From contig NC_003280.10 of assembly GCF_000002985.6 (NCBI RefSeq), forward strand, positions 10,226,501-10,290,500: 64,000 nucleotides of DNA. The letters run 5' to 3'. Source of the stretch: Caenorhabditis elegans. Taxonomy: Eukaryota > Nematoda > Chromadorea > Rhabditida > Rhabditidae. Made by a program: the position numbers and the translations under genes. The notes beneath the pieces were generated by a model, which saw nothing but the letters and a program-made list of their open reading frames with translations, did not search any database and was not told where the DNA came from. This document shows, piece by piece, positions 1 to 10,572 of the stretch (positions are counted from its first letter, which is position 1; every line of letters starts with the position of its first letter).

Positions 1-630
1 AACTGAATAGTGAGTTACACGGACATCCAGAGCTAACACAAAAAATCGATTTTCATCGACTTCACATGGAAATTGTTCCTTAACTATTTTGATAGCTTCC
101 GACTGATTTGGAATACGTAAAATAGTTGGAATGACAAAAGTGAACGCCAGTAAATAGTTGAAAATAAAGAACAGAGCTCGTCTGACTTTTCGACTAGAAA
201 ACTCGAAAATAATGGTGTTATAGCGGTTCTCGAAAATGTGAAGAATTGCTACACCGGTTACTGAAATGATAAAATATAAAGTTCCAAATTTCCTGCAAAA
301 CTTACAAACAATTACAGTCAACATAACATAAATTTGAAATGGAATATTCACATCCAAATAACCCAGCAATCCCATGGGAAACCCTGACATTGACGGTAAA
401 AGTATAAATGGAGCAACAAATAATCCCATAAATAAATCCATTAAAGTACTCCAAAAATGCAAATTAAATATGACCAATTTGACAAGATTCATTTGATTCG
501 GGGTTTTGCACAAAATACAGTACCCTCCGAATATGTAAATTGGAATTCCAACAGCCGATATTATGTGTAGACTTATTTGTAAAAACTTGGGAGAATGAAA
601 GAATGATAGAGTGGGACAAGAAGCTTGCAT
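1..630 (-). CDS. Serpentine receptor, class H (srh) type, N-terminal part
   Basis: This is a predicted seven-pass chemoreceptor of nematode sensory neurons, cut by the window start (about 195 residues seen; the family is usually about 330). The ATG is at 630-628. The frame shows hydrophobic segments, the srh-like stretch YCILCKTPNQMNLVK after TM1, a following HFWSTLMDL helix, and the family landmark FENRYN at the end of TM3. A 45-nt intron (261-305, GTAAG...TTTCAG) is probable: removing it joins VMLTVIV to LTGVAILHIFENR as one clean helix. Because 45 is a multiple of three, the unspliced frame is also open. The gene is antisense to plc-3 and, since the plc-3 exon at 765 needs upstream exons, it should lie inside a plc-3 intron. 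Class H is favoured over the related str/sri classes from these motifs; the exact paralogue is unknown. Confidence 0.8.
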   Translation of the reverse strand, partial: MQASCPTLSFFHSPKFLQISLHIISAVGIPIYIFGGYCILCKTPNQMNLVKLVIFNLHFWSTLMDLFMGLFVAPFILLPSMSGFPMGLLGYLDVNIPFQIYVMLTVIVCKFCRKFGTLYFIISVTGVAILHIFENRYNTIIFEFSSRKVRRALFFIFNYLLAFTFVIPTILRIPNQSEAIKIVKEQFPCEVDENRFFVLALDVRVTHYSV

Positions 631-764
631 TCGATAGAAATTTGAGTTTTAGTCAGATCTGAAAAGAAGAAAAATAAAGTATCATCCCTTCTATGCTTCA
701 ATGATTTTTTAAAAATTTGATTATTCTATCAGAGTAAAGTGAAATCAAACATCAAAGTTTTCAG

Positions 765-2567
765 AAACTAGCAACTACAACACAATCGAGCTAGCTGGAA
801 CACTAATTGAACGGATTCATGATGCTGATCGTCCGAATGTTATCAGAATATCACAATCAAATCAACATTGGATGAACAAGCAATATTATTTGTTGGCTGC
901 TTCTTGTAAGTTGTTCTTCGAACTGAAATTCTGGGGTTTACAATTTCGACAGGCTACAAATTGTGTTGATATGGCCCGAAAGAAAATAGAAACTCTTTAA
1001 AAAAATTTCAAACATTATTTAAATTAAATTTGGAAATTTTGTGACAATTGAAAGCGTACCTGAATCTACAAACTACTACAAAAATTTATTTAAAAAAAAT
1101 TCAAAACGGAGAAGAAAAAAAAAACAAATTAGATTCACTTTACGCAAATATTTTTCAACCTGGATCCCAACTTAACTTAAACTATAATTTTCCAGCCTCC
1201 GAGGAAGCAGATGGTTGGCAAAACAATCTCTTCGAGCTGACTCGTTCAGTTAACACAAAAATGAGCATACTCCGAACCAAAGAAAAAGAAAAACGAATTG
1301 CCGCTGAGCTCTCAAATCTAGTCGTCTACTGTCAAGCTGTTCCATTCGACCCAGCCCATATCTACAATGACGCTTTCTATGAAATGTGCTCATTTGTCGA
1401 GGGAAAACTTGACAAACTGGTTGAAAAGGGGCTTCTTCCGTTTAATTCCCGAAAACTCTCGAGGGTCTATCCGAACGGAAGTCGAATCACATCGAATAAT
1501 TATAGTCCGGTTCCAATGTGGAATGCAGGATGTCATATGGTTGCACTAAACTATCAAACCGGTGATAAACCCATGCAGTTGAATCAAGGAAAGTTTTTGG
1601 CAAATGGAAGATGCGGGTACCTACTGAAACCAGATTATATGTTAACTGATGACTTCGATCCTACGAACACGGAAAAGTTTGCAACAGCTTATCCCATTCG
1701 ACTGAATGTTCAAGTGATTGGAGGACGTCATTTGTCAAGAAAAGATAAGAATAAAGGAATATGCTCCCCATTTGTGGAAATTGAAATTATTGGAATGCCA
1801 TGTGACACAAAAGTTTTTCAAACTAAAACTATAGGTAATTTTTAATATTTTTTTTCCTTTTTAAAAATAAGTTTCTAAATTTCAATTAAAATTTCAGCAT
1901 CAAACGGTCTTAATCCGATCTGGAATCAAACTTTCACATTTGAGATCCAGTGTCCCGAAGTAGCACTGATCAGATTCCACGTGGAAGACGGTGACTTTGT
2001 GGGACCAAAAACAGATCCGTTCATTGGTCAAGCAGTATTCCCTGTTGATTCAATTAGATGTGGATTCCGATCAGTTCCACTCAAAAATCAGTACAGTGAG
2101 GAGCTTGAGCTCTCTTCACTGTTAGTTGATGTACAAATGTGCTCCAGAGAAGGAACTCAATTGATCAGGTCGTCGTCGCATTTCTTGCAGGTTAGTGCCC
2201 AGTTGAAAAAATTTTATTAAAGGTTTCTTCAGGCGAGTCGTCTGGCTCCTGTCTTCGCTCACCGTAAGATCACAAATGGCGATAGTATCCCTCGTGAGAT
2301 GGCACCTCGGTTACGAACATCAGCCACCGATCGTTCACTAGACTCTCCAACAAATTCCGAGTCAAGAGCCACTCTTCTGAGCGGCCAACGAGGTAGCCAA
2401 GACTCTATGGACAGCGCTGCCGAGTAAGAATTGAAATTTAAACTTTTGTGTGAAAATCTACTTTCAGAACATCGTCCATTGCATCTGGAACAATAAGCTC
2501 TCGGGATGGAAAGAAGAAACAAAACTGGCTCAAGAAGTTCTCATTTGGAAAAAGTAGTAAATCATAG
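765..2567 (+). CDS. plc-3: Phospholipase C gamma, C-terminal part (half PH, Y box, C2)
   Basis: PLC gamma hydrolyses PIP2 to IP3 and diacylglycerol at the plasma membrane downstream of tyrosine kinases. Five 3' exons are present: 765-905, 1196-1834, 1898-2190, 2233-2423 and 2468-2567. The first encodes the second half of the split PH domain, ending in YYLLAAS then EEADGW. The second carries the catalytic Y half: ELSNLVVYCQAVPF, SNNYSPVPMWNAGCHMVALN, FLANGRCGYLLKP. A C2 domain follows (RLNVQVIGGRHL; CSPFVEIEI; NGLNPIWNQTF; VPLKNQYSEELELSSLL). The last two exons give a Ser/Arg-rich tail ending KKFSFGKSSKS. The ELS-LVVYC and YSE-LELASLL type motifs are distinctive for the gamma class rather than beta, delta or epsilon. 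The X half, SH2 and SH3 domains lie left of the window. The symbol rests on worms having one gamma gene. Confidence 0.93.
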
Positions 2568-4808
2568 ATATAAACTCAGCACTTTCCGTTCTGTTTTTTG
2601 CCACAAAATTTTGGAGCATTTTTTATAGTTTAAGTTTAAATATACCCGGTTAGTTTCAATCAATACAAGTTACTAGTTACAACTCAAAATTCGATATTTC
2701 TCAATTATTTCCGCATTCCTCCAAATCCAAAATGTGTTCATTCCTCATCATTCCTTCCTCTTCTTGTTTAATTTTTTTGTTTTTTGACACTTTTTTTCAT
2801 TTCAAGTTCAAACCTCATCGGATTCTGCTTTAACTTATGACAATTCTCCCAAACACTTCCAAGTCAATTTAATTAGTTTTGCTGAGATTTTTCTTGTACC
2901 TTTTATTATTAATTGTTAATAAAATTATGCATTTTTTGGTAATTGGTAATTTGGTAATGTTATTTTTTAAATTAATTCAAAATTTCTTTGGGATTTATTT
3001 GAGACCTAATGCATCGTTTTGATAATGCTGCAAGATTTCAGGCCGATATGGGCCGCCTATTTATTGTCAGCCTAATGGTTAGCTTCTTTTTTTGAGCTAC
3101 TCAACATTTTCAAATGCAACACAATTTTTATTAGAGGACTCTGTCTTTCTCCGTTGCATATTCGTTTGCCTTCTCCTCTTCTCTATACAATTCAAAAAGT
3201 ACGATGAATCACTCCAAAAACAACAACATTATATGAAAACGAAATGAAGACAAAAATATAAATAATATAAACAAAATAGTTTGTTTCTTGTTTTCCGGAA
3301 ATAACGAAAACTCGCCCAAAAATATCAAAGTACACGAAACATTGTAGATACGAAATTGAAATTGAAATCGTAATCGAAATTGAAAACAAGAATTCTGGAA
3401 ATCGTAAATCTCAAAAATTTAATGGACCGAGTGGGCTGAAATTGGATTTTTAGGGGAAGCAACTTTGATTGGAATTTTGGTTTTTGATACAATTCCTAGA
3501 AAATGTTTTTTTTTTGGTAATAAAAATCAGTAACTCGATTTTTGAGTTATTGAAATATGAATCTGAAAACATTGGTAGTTTCAATACAATTAGTGGAAAG
3601 TAGTTGTAAGGTTTGGCAAACTCAAAATTGAAAATCTAACTACCGTACTCCGTCCACCATTGTTCACTCTCTTTTCTCTATTCAGAAGTAAAAAGTCATT
3701 AAATTTTTTGATGGATATTGTCATATCTTTCTCATTTCTTTGCACATTCCCATGCCCATTTTCAACCGCCGGTATTTGTCCTTACCAGGCCAATTTATGA
3801 GATTAGACAGAAAAAGTACAAAGTGATGGGGGAAAAGAGAAGAAGTGCATTTTTCATTTGAAAATTATTTATATAAAACTCGAAAATGTTTATTGTGAGA
3901 TGCCGAACATTGTTCAATATGGCTCAAGGTAGATACTGACGCCTGGTAGCCAGGCACGGCGCTCATAGGTACTTCTGATTCTATAGCAGCTTACCATGGA
4001 AACTCTATCAATTAAATTATTTCCAAATTATCAAACAATTCTACAAGATCCATGTCAATTTTCCACATTTATCAGAAATTCGATGCAAGTTTAGAGGTAA
4101 TAAATGCCGAAGTGTCTAGAAACATTCCATTTTGAGTTGTAAACATATCTAAAAGTACGCTTTTTATAAAGTTGCATTTCCAAACATGTTTTTTTTAGTA
4201 TGAACACTTTAAATTTCACTCTACAATTCACGAAAAATACCAAAAATGTATTTGTTTTTGTTGCCAGTTTGCACTTTCTTGTAGAACAGATCTTATCTCG
4301 AATAGTGCGAGTTGAACTTTAAAAGTAATTTTTTGTGAATTGCTCGTTCAATACTTCCTCATGAAACAAATGTGTATTAAAAATTAATTGAAAAAAAACT
4401 CTGAAACATTTTGATATCTGTAAAAGTAATCAGCAACTTTAAAAATAGATGTAACAAATATTCTCAACTTTACCTTCTTCAAATTGTTAATTTACGATAA
4501 TATGCAAATTTTAATGGCAAAACATTCCAATGTCAAACGAAAAACCATCTTCCTTTCCCACATCTCCGATGAGTCCAAACAAACAATATTTTCCAAAATT
4601 CCTACCGTTCCACAATGTTCGCATGTGTATAACATTTATTTTTCGCATCTATGGAAAAAATTTCAAAAATCTATGCTTCTTTTGTCGTCTAATTCTCCAA
4701 AACTCCATGAATTTCGTCCAAAATTGTAGGGCGGAGTCAGTGTTCCGCGCCAACCAGTCGCCCCGCCTCTTATGTGTTTCCACTTTTCTCAAGCGGTGCA
4801 GCAACATC
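2568..4808. other. Intergenic region, plc-3 to secreted-protein gene
   Basis: After the plc-3 3' UTR this 2.2-kb stretch holds no convincing gene. It is AT-rich with short poly-A/T runs. A small GC-rich repeat fragment (about 3920-3975, with gacgcctggtagccaggcac) resembles the one near 7186-7325. The end should contain the promoter and 5' UTR of the gene starting at 4809. Short open frames here show no domain or splice support. Confidence 0.6.
2918..2923 (+). terminator. Candidate poly(A) signal of plc-3
   Basis: AATAAA lies about 350 nt past the plc-3 stop in a T-rich 3' UTR and is followed by further T runs. It is the first canonical hexamer downstream of the stop that I noticed. Confidence 0.5.
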
Positions 4809-7800
4809 ATGGATGCAGCAGCTACACTGAAATCAGAGATGATTTCGAAATCTTTACTTATTCTAGCAATCATCCTATTCTCCACGTCATCAGCGAAAGA
4901 AAAAAACTACGTGGAAATTCCTGAGCCAGCTCTGCTCAATGGAACCTCATATGTCATTTCCTCGTTTTCACCAAAAATCTTCGTCCGATCTGCAGACTTT
5001 TCGTTGAATTCAACTCAATGTATTCATTACTCGTTCAAAATGTTGGAACGCAGAGTCAGGTGAGCTCTCTCTCTAAAACTTTTTTTTTGAATTTCATTCT
5101 CTTATCGGTTTTTTTTCCGCTGATGAATCAGCAATTTTAGGAACACAACAAAATTTGGTGACGTTTAGAATAAAATTTAGGAAATTGTGGAACAGTGACG
5201 AAATTTTCGCAGAAAGTTTGAAGAAAATAATTATTGAAAATTTTTAAATTTTTAAGCACTTGTTCTTTTATTATAAAAGTTGCAAAAAAACAAACAACAA
5301 TCAAAATTGGGATCTACGGATTTCATGAGACATTTTCAGTACTGAAAATCATTTCAAATGCAATTTGTTTCTTTCACGTTTGAGCCATCCATCCAAAATC
5401 TATTTCATTCCAAAAAAAAACTTCGAAACAAAAAGTATTTTGAAACTGTCTAAACAATGAACCAAGTTGGCATATCACACATTTCATGAAAACTGTACAC
5501 ATTGTTTACTCTAAACACCATTTCTCACTTTTCTCCTTAACGCACTTATCACACATTTACACCTCTTTTATCATAAGCGGCCCCGCTCTTCTCGTCTCAG
5601 GAACCGAATTGAGTGTCTCTCTTGTTGCCAAAAGTCATTATCAGTGGAGCGAGACTTTAAGTGCGGGAAAATAAAAAGAAATCTGATTGAATGGTGGCTG
5701 AATGACTGGGGTGGAGCAGGATGAAGAGCATTAGGCAGAGGTATGGTATTGGGACCTTAATTCGAAGCCCCTAAATAGTCTGAAAAACCATATATTCAAC
5801 ATGTGATTTTCCAACCCTAGCTAATCTCTCGGTTTGAATTCCCTCCAAAAAAAAAAAAACTAATCAACGAATCGCTCGGCTCACTTTTCAACCAATCAGA
5901 AGTCGCTGATTGGTCCCAGATTTTGGAGAAAATTCAAACAAGGCAACTCGGAGAAAAATCCGTTTTAAGCTTTCAATTTTTGAGGGTATTTTGAGTATTT
6001 TAAATGAAATTCCAATTCCCGAAAGACGTTTCAAATTCTATGGAAACTCACAAATTATAAAATCGTGGACCGAAACTAATAAAACATGACCCTTTGTTAT
6101 CAATTGATTATCAGTTGAGTCTGATCGGTAGCTGGTACGTCATTATTTACTAATAGGTGTTATTTATGATTGTAATTTTATGCCCGCTTCCAGGAGCTCC
6201 GGAATCAGAAGCAGACCATCTTCTTACTTTTATTGTGAGAAATTTTAACTTCAAAAATTTTATACAGTTCATATATTTACGCGTTCCTTTTCAAACATCA
6301 AGTTTATGATATTTCCTTGGACAAATAATTTTTATTTTTATTTTTTGTTATACCAAAATTCCCATCTTGAAAAGTAATACCAATTGTACAATCTCTCTCT
6401 TTCTGCCAAGGTGTAGGTGTTGCGCAACGAATATTAATGCCACAGAAGAGAGGTGCAAGGAGAACAAACACGAGTGGTTGTTTCAAATTTCAATATGTGC
6501 ACTAGTCCCAGCTTCTTCATCTTCTTTTTCCCCCAGTCAACCACCAACCACCAGTATCCATAAAGATGAGAAAGTGCAAATATTAGTGTATCATGTTTAT
6601 GAAAAGAATCGAGTTATTCTCACCAATTGTGGTCTCAAACGACTTCATGAACCACGTCATCGGCGTGTTCCATTTTGAACTTTATAAAGGCTCGGGGGTC
6701 GGAAAGTTAATTATCACTGAATGTCGGATCTAAAGCTGAGCTGTTGGTGAAATCAGTTGCCGATATGTCTTCGAACTTTGAAAGGAACTGAAAATCTAGA
6801 GCTCAAAAGATTCTCGGGTAGAAGTTGCGCTGACAGAGAAAGATTACCAGTATCTATTCGAAGTTCAGCTTGGATTCTACGTCAAGATTTCCCCTTTGGA
6901 ATTTCTTACCAAGTTTTGCCAATTTGCCAATTTCTCACCCAAGTTAGCTCACGGCTTACCAAACTTCCTTCATTCTCTAATGCAAATCATCTCACCACAC
7001 TTTGAACCAACTTTTAGCAAATTTTCAATGAACTTCAACCCAAGAGCTTGGCCAAGTTTAATAAATTTTAATTATTGATCGATATGGAGAACTTTTTTAA
7101 AATTCTCGCCCACAACTTGCCAAAGTTTGGTTGAAGTCTGGCTATTTTTGAATTTCTATATGTATCAGGCATACATTAAGTGAAGGTCTTCCGTGATGGG
7201 CAGGCGCGGCGTGAGAGCCTACCTGGAACCTACCTGCCTCACGTCACCCAAAGGCATTAAAGGCGCGAGGCAGGTGAAGGTCTCCTTAAGGTCAGCTAGG
7301 CATCTTGGCGCCTACATGAAATACCCTGCATTATAGTCAAGATGAGTTTGACTTCATTGAATCAAATTCACGTAGAGGATTGAGTTATTCGGAATAGTTT
7401 CTAGACATTTTACTTCATTCGTCTCCTTCGCCACATTATTTGCTCCTTTTTCTGTTTCATCCTTGAATTCTGCATTGAAAATCGTGTGATACCATGCTGG
7501 ATAGCAATGAATCTCCGCACGAGGATAGACACTTCGAACCGAGAAATAGTCAGGGCACGCCGGATTCAAAATAATAGCATCAAAAAGTGAAGTCATCGGT
7601 TGTGATGGGGAGAAGCTCAGAATTAATCGAGAACCATTGGGGTATCGTACTAGAAGACGGAGGGGTCCTTGTGATACAGTTCCTGGAATAGGCCAGCTTG
7701 CATTATTTGCAACTATGGGTTCTAAATTACCTTTCAACTTCTCTCTGTAATCCTGAATGGTTTTCTTCCTCAGCTCCTTCTGTTCAGCTTCAAATCTAAT

Positions 7801-9008
7801 TTTATCCTTTTCTTCTTTCTTTGCAATATCCTTGGCAAGACTCTCCGCATATTCTTTGTTCTGAAATTCTAACTTATCACTGTCATAATCCGAATCTAAC
7901 CTGTTGGCTCAACAGAGCACGATCCTCCGCAAACTTCTCCTTTTGTACGTGATTGTTAGTTGGCATCGTCTAGTGGTAGTTAGTGAAAATGTGGTAATGA
8001 TTTTTTTGTTGAAAATTTGCTATCAGAATTTGACGTTGCAAAGTCTAAATTTTATTTATTTTTGAATTCACACGTTTTCTTTTCAGGATTTTTTAAAACT
8101 AATATATTTTTAAGAGTACTTTCTAACAGTTCAAAAAATTCAAATACTTTCCAATTTCCAATTTCTAATAACAATTCAAAAACTATAATTTTCAGGCTTC
8201 ACTCATACACATGTATTCTGGGAGAAGGCGGCTTCTGTACATTAGACAAGTTTTGGTTCCCGGATGATAAAGAAGGATGCACGTATCTTCGTCCGTGGTC
8301 GCATAAAGTGGCAGAGTGAGTGAAAGTGTGTGTGCGTTGGAAAATAATTATGTCAGTAGTATGTAATTATCAACTTTTGATAGATATTTAAGAATTGAAC
8401 TTTTACCAAAAAAATGGTTAATCTTTATTCCGAAATTTGTGATTTCCAATGGGATCCGTTTCGTAAAAATCTAGAAATTCTCATTTTGGAGCGAATTCCA
8501 AAAAAAAAAAGAAATAAACCAAAATTGGAAAATATAGTTTTTAAAAGGAGAATTCTTCTTCTTTTTCTATCGATGTTTTTTGTGGGTTTTCTGAGTTTCA
8601 CACCAATTAAAAAAAATTTTAAAGCTTAATCTCCATTATGGCTACACCACCTTTAAAAATAGGGGTTTTCTGCAAAAAATTTCAATGGAATGGGGAAAGT
8701 TTTTTTCAAAAACATTTATAAATACACATTACCAAATTTAATAATTATTTAAATTTTCCAGCTGGTCCTTCTACTTTGTCCTCGAGAAGCGCCCCAGAAA
8801 GTACGGAAAAGCCTTTCACGAGCGTCAGAAGAAGCTGAAACGTCAGGCTTCAACCCCAAAACGTGAAATGAGCACAAAACCAATTGGACATCTCACTCTC
8901 TACGGAGTCGTTGATTGTGATAAAGTATGTGCTGGAAAAGAAGAAAAAAGTCTTGGATCGTATGCTGATGGAACATTCCATAAGGGAAGAGCACATCGCT
9001 TGAATTAA
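4809..9008 (+). CDS. Secreted Cys-containing protein, family not recognised
   Basis: Three exons (4809-5059, 8196-8315, 8762-9008) join in frame to 205 residues. Codon AG|G is split at the first junction and GA|C at the second. A signal peptide follows the second Met (4842): MISKSLLILAIILFSTSSA. The mature part has about seven cysteines and two distinctive blocks: YTCILGEGGFCTLDKFWFPD followed by EGCTYLRPW, and a basic C-terminal region (KRPRKYGKAF; RQKKLKRQ) before VVDCDKVCAGKEE. I recognise no named domain. An extracellular role is inferred from the signal peptide and cysteines. The first Met gives an 11-residue extension ahead of the signal peptide, so the true start may be either. Intron 1 is 3.1 kb, very long for this gene, and contains the antisense UBX gene at 7354-7966. 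Confidence 0.75.
7186..7325. repeat. GC-rich dispersed repeat fragment
   Basis: A 140-bp island rich in ggcaggcgcgg, cctacctg and gcgaggcaggtg words stands out from the AT-rich intron around it. Similar words occur near 3920-3975 and 62810-62865, suggesting a degenerate dispersed family. No coding potential was seen. Confidence 0.5.
7354..7966 (-). CDS. Small UBX-domain protein (FAF1/FAF2-like C-terminus), nested gene
   Basis: UBX domains bind the AAA ATPase p97/CDC-48 and act as its adaptors. Three exons (7966-7901, 7860-7731, 7682-7354) with introns of only 40 and 48 nt give 174 residues. The N-terminal half is a charged helix (QNKEYAESLAKDIAKKEEKD... ELRKKTIQDYREKL) like the helical linker before the UBX of FAF1/FAF2. 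The rest is a UBX fold: PLRLLVRYPNGSRLILSF, then a helix, then FSVRSVYPRAEIHCY, ending SILYVNLIQ. No UBA or thioredoxin-like domain precedes it, so it is much shorter than FAF1/FAF2. It lies wholly inside the 3.1-kb intron of the gene on the opposite strand. The unspliced reading has an in-frame stop early in the 40-nt intron, so that intron is required for a functional product. It may be a truncated duplicate of a larger ubxn gene; expression is untested. Confidence 0.72.
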
Positions 9009-10572
9009 ATTTGAAAATTTTGGGTGAGAATCTGATTTTTTATTTCTCTTTCTCTGTAACAAATTTTCTCTGTTTAATTCAAAAAAAGATACACTGTCAA
9101 AAAGTGTAAAACCCAAATCGATCTTCCACTGCTTCTGTTTGAACATAATTGTCTTTACATTTTCCTTTTATAGTTCCAGTTAACCTTGTCTAGAATCTCT
9201 CTCACTCTCGAAAATCTCCTAATCCTTTCTAGTTTTTGAATTTAGTATCTGATGCATGTACGCTCTACTATTGACACATCAATAGAGCGCACTTGCATTT
9301 TTTCCATTTTCATAATGCATTTTGGTCTTTTTCCGGTACAATTGATTGTCCTTCAAGGTAGGCATCGTTTCCCATTATTTCCTTCCTAAATTCCCCGGTT
9401 TCACACATTGTCTTTTGTATTTTATTTTAATTCTTTTACGAATTATTATACGTTCGTAATTTTTTCTGGAACGTATAATAATAACTATTTTTGAAATAAA
9501 TCCTTGCCTTTTCATGTCTTTATTGCTCAGTTTTCTTGAAAAAAGAGGAAAATCTTGCTCTCCGTCTCTCCCGTGTTGTTTTTTTGTGCATAAAAAGATT
9601 TTTACATGCAAAACTGGATAAAATGAGTTAGTGTGAATAGGGGAAACGCGGCTCTCGGAGCAATTATTTAGTTCTCGAAATGCACTTTTTGTGTACCAAA
9701 ACATCTTGTTGGTAAAAATATTAAGTAGGGGGTTATTATAGGGACGCAAAAAAATGCGATTTTTGAAGTCGAAATGCAAATGTGCTCCACTGAGAAATTA
9801 ATTATTTATCGTTGTTTTTATGTCGAAATTATATAAATTCATAAAATTCGACATAAAATCATTAAAAACAACAAAAACATTTAAAATTCGAATTTCCGGA
9901 TTCTATTCCTAACGAGACCCAACGTCTAGGGGCGGAGAGTGCCATAGAGCGCCCTTGCGCCTCGATTTCAAAAGATCCATAATAACTTTATTGCCAAGAA
10001 TTTCAAATTTTCGACGAAATTCTCTAGATTTCCGGCTCCGCATGGCACACTTTAACTATGAAAATCTTTCCGGTAAACATGAAACTTTTGTGATTTTAAC
10101 CATATTATCTCGAAACTAAACAATGGAGAAATATTTGAGTACTTGTCAAAATGCTCATATTGCTGCTCTCCGCCTAACCCTTTGTCTCCGGAGAGCACAC
10201 GGGGGACATAGACATTGAGCTCTCTTCTTCAAACGTTCCAAACGTTCCATGCATAACTCCTTAGAGTATATACGCAAATGAGCCACGCAGCACGAGCCGA
10301 GAAAGAGAGAAGACTGTTTTGTGTATTTGCCAAAAGACAAATAACACGATGCTCCAGGTGAGCTCCACCATTGTTTTTCTTGCGGGCGAGCGCTAAACTG
10401 TGCACCAAACGGGGTTAAACAGGAAGAAGCATGGAAAGGGGCCAAAACATTTCATAATTATGCAAATCTATAAAATATGAAGTTAAATGATATCGATTCA
10501 GAAGAGATCATATCAAATGGCAATGATATTTGGTATATACACAAAGGAAATGTTCAGAAATTGAGAAGATAT
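9009..10572. other. Convergent intergenic region
   Basis: This region separates the secreted-protein gene (+) and mec-15 (-), which converge. It holds both 3' UTRs, a short imperfect palindrome near 9245-9300 (gtacgctctac ... gagcgcacttgc) and one MITE copy (9733-9986). The open frames at 9375-9779 and 10155-10445 on the minus strand have no recognisable domain and lie in repeat-like DNA. Confidence 0.6.
9733..9986. mobile_element. MITE family A, copy 1
   Basis: Non-coding inverted-repeat element of about 254 bp. The left end starts ttattatagggacgca and includes gcaaatgtgctcca. The right end carries acgagacccaacg, ggggcgg, catagagcgc and ttcaaaagatccataataa, which is the left-end pattern inverted. 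The centre contains a palindrome around tatgtcgaa / ttcgacata. Three more copies are at 13478, 40632 and 42031. It encodes no transposase, so mobilisation would need an enzyme from elsewhere. Confidence 0.75.

Noticed and set aside
5891..5925. Perfect 9-bp hairpin accaatcag / ctgattggt
   Set aside because: Short and isolated within an intron, with no sign of a miRNA-length stem or other context.
6367..6678. 103-codon open frame on +, with several cysteines
   Set aside because: No domain or signal peptide, and low-complexity Ser/Pro content inside a large intron.
7960..7990. tRNA A-box-like sequence ggcatcgtctagtggtag
   Set aside because: No B box, anticodon stem or acceptor pairing follows; it overlaps the UBX start codon.
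10155..10445. 96-codon minus-strand open frame with higher GC
   Set aside because: No recognisable domain; likely a repeat relic or chance frame in the mec-15 3' flank.
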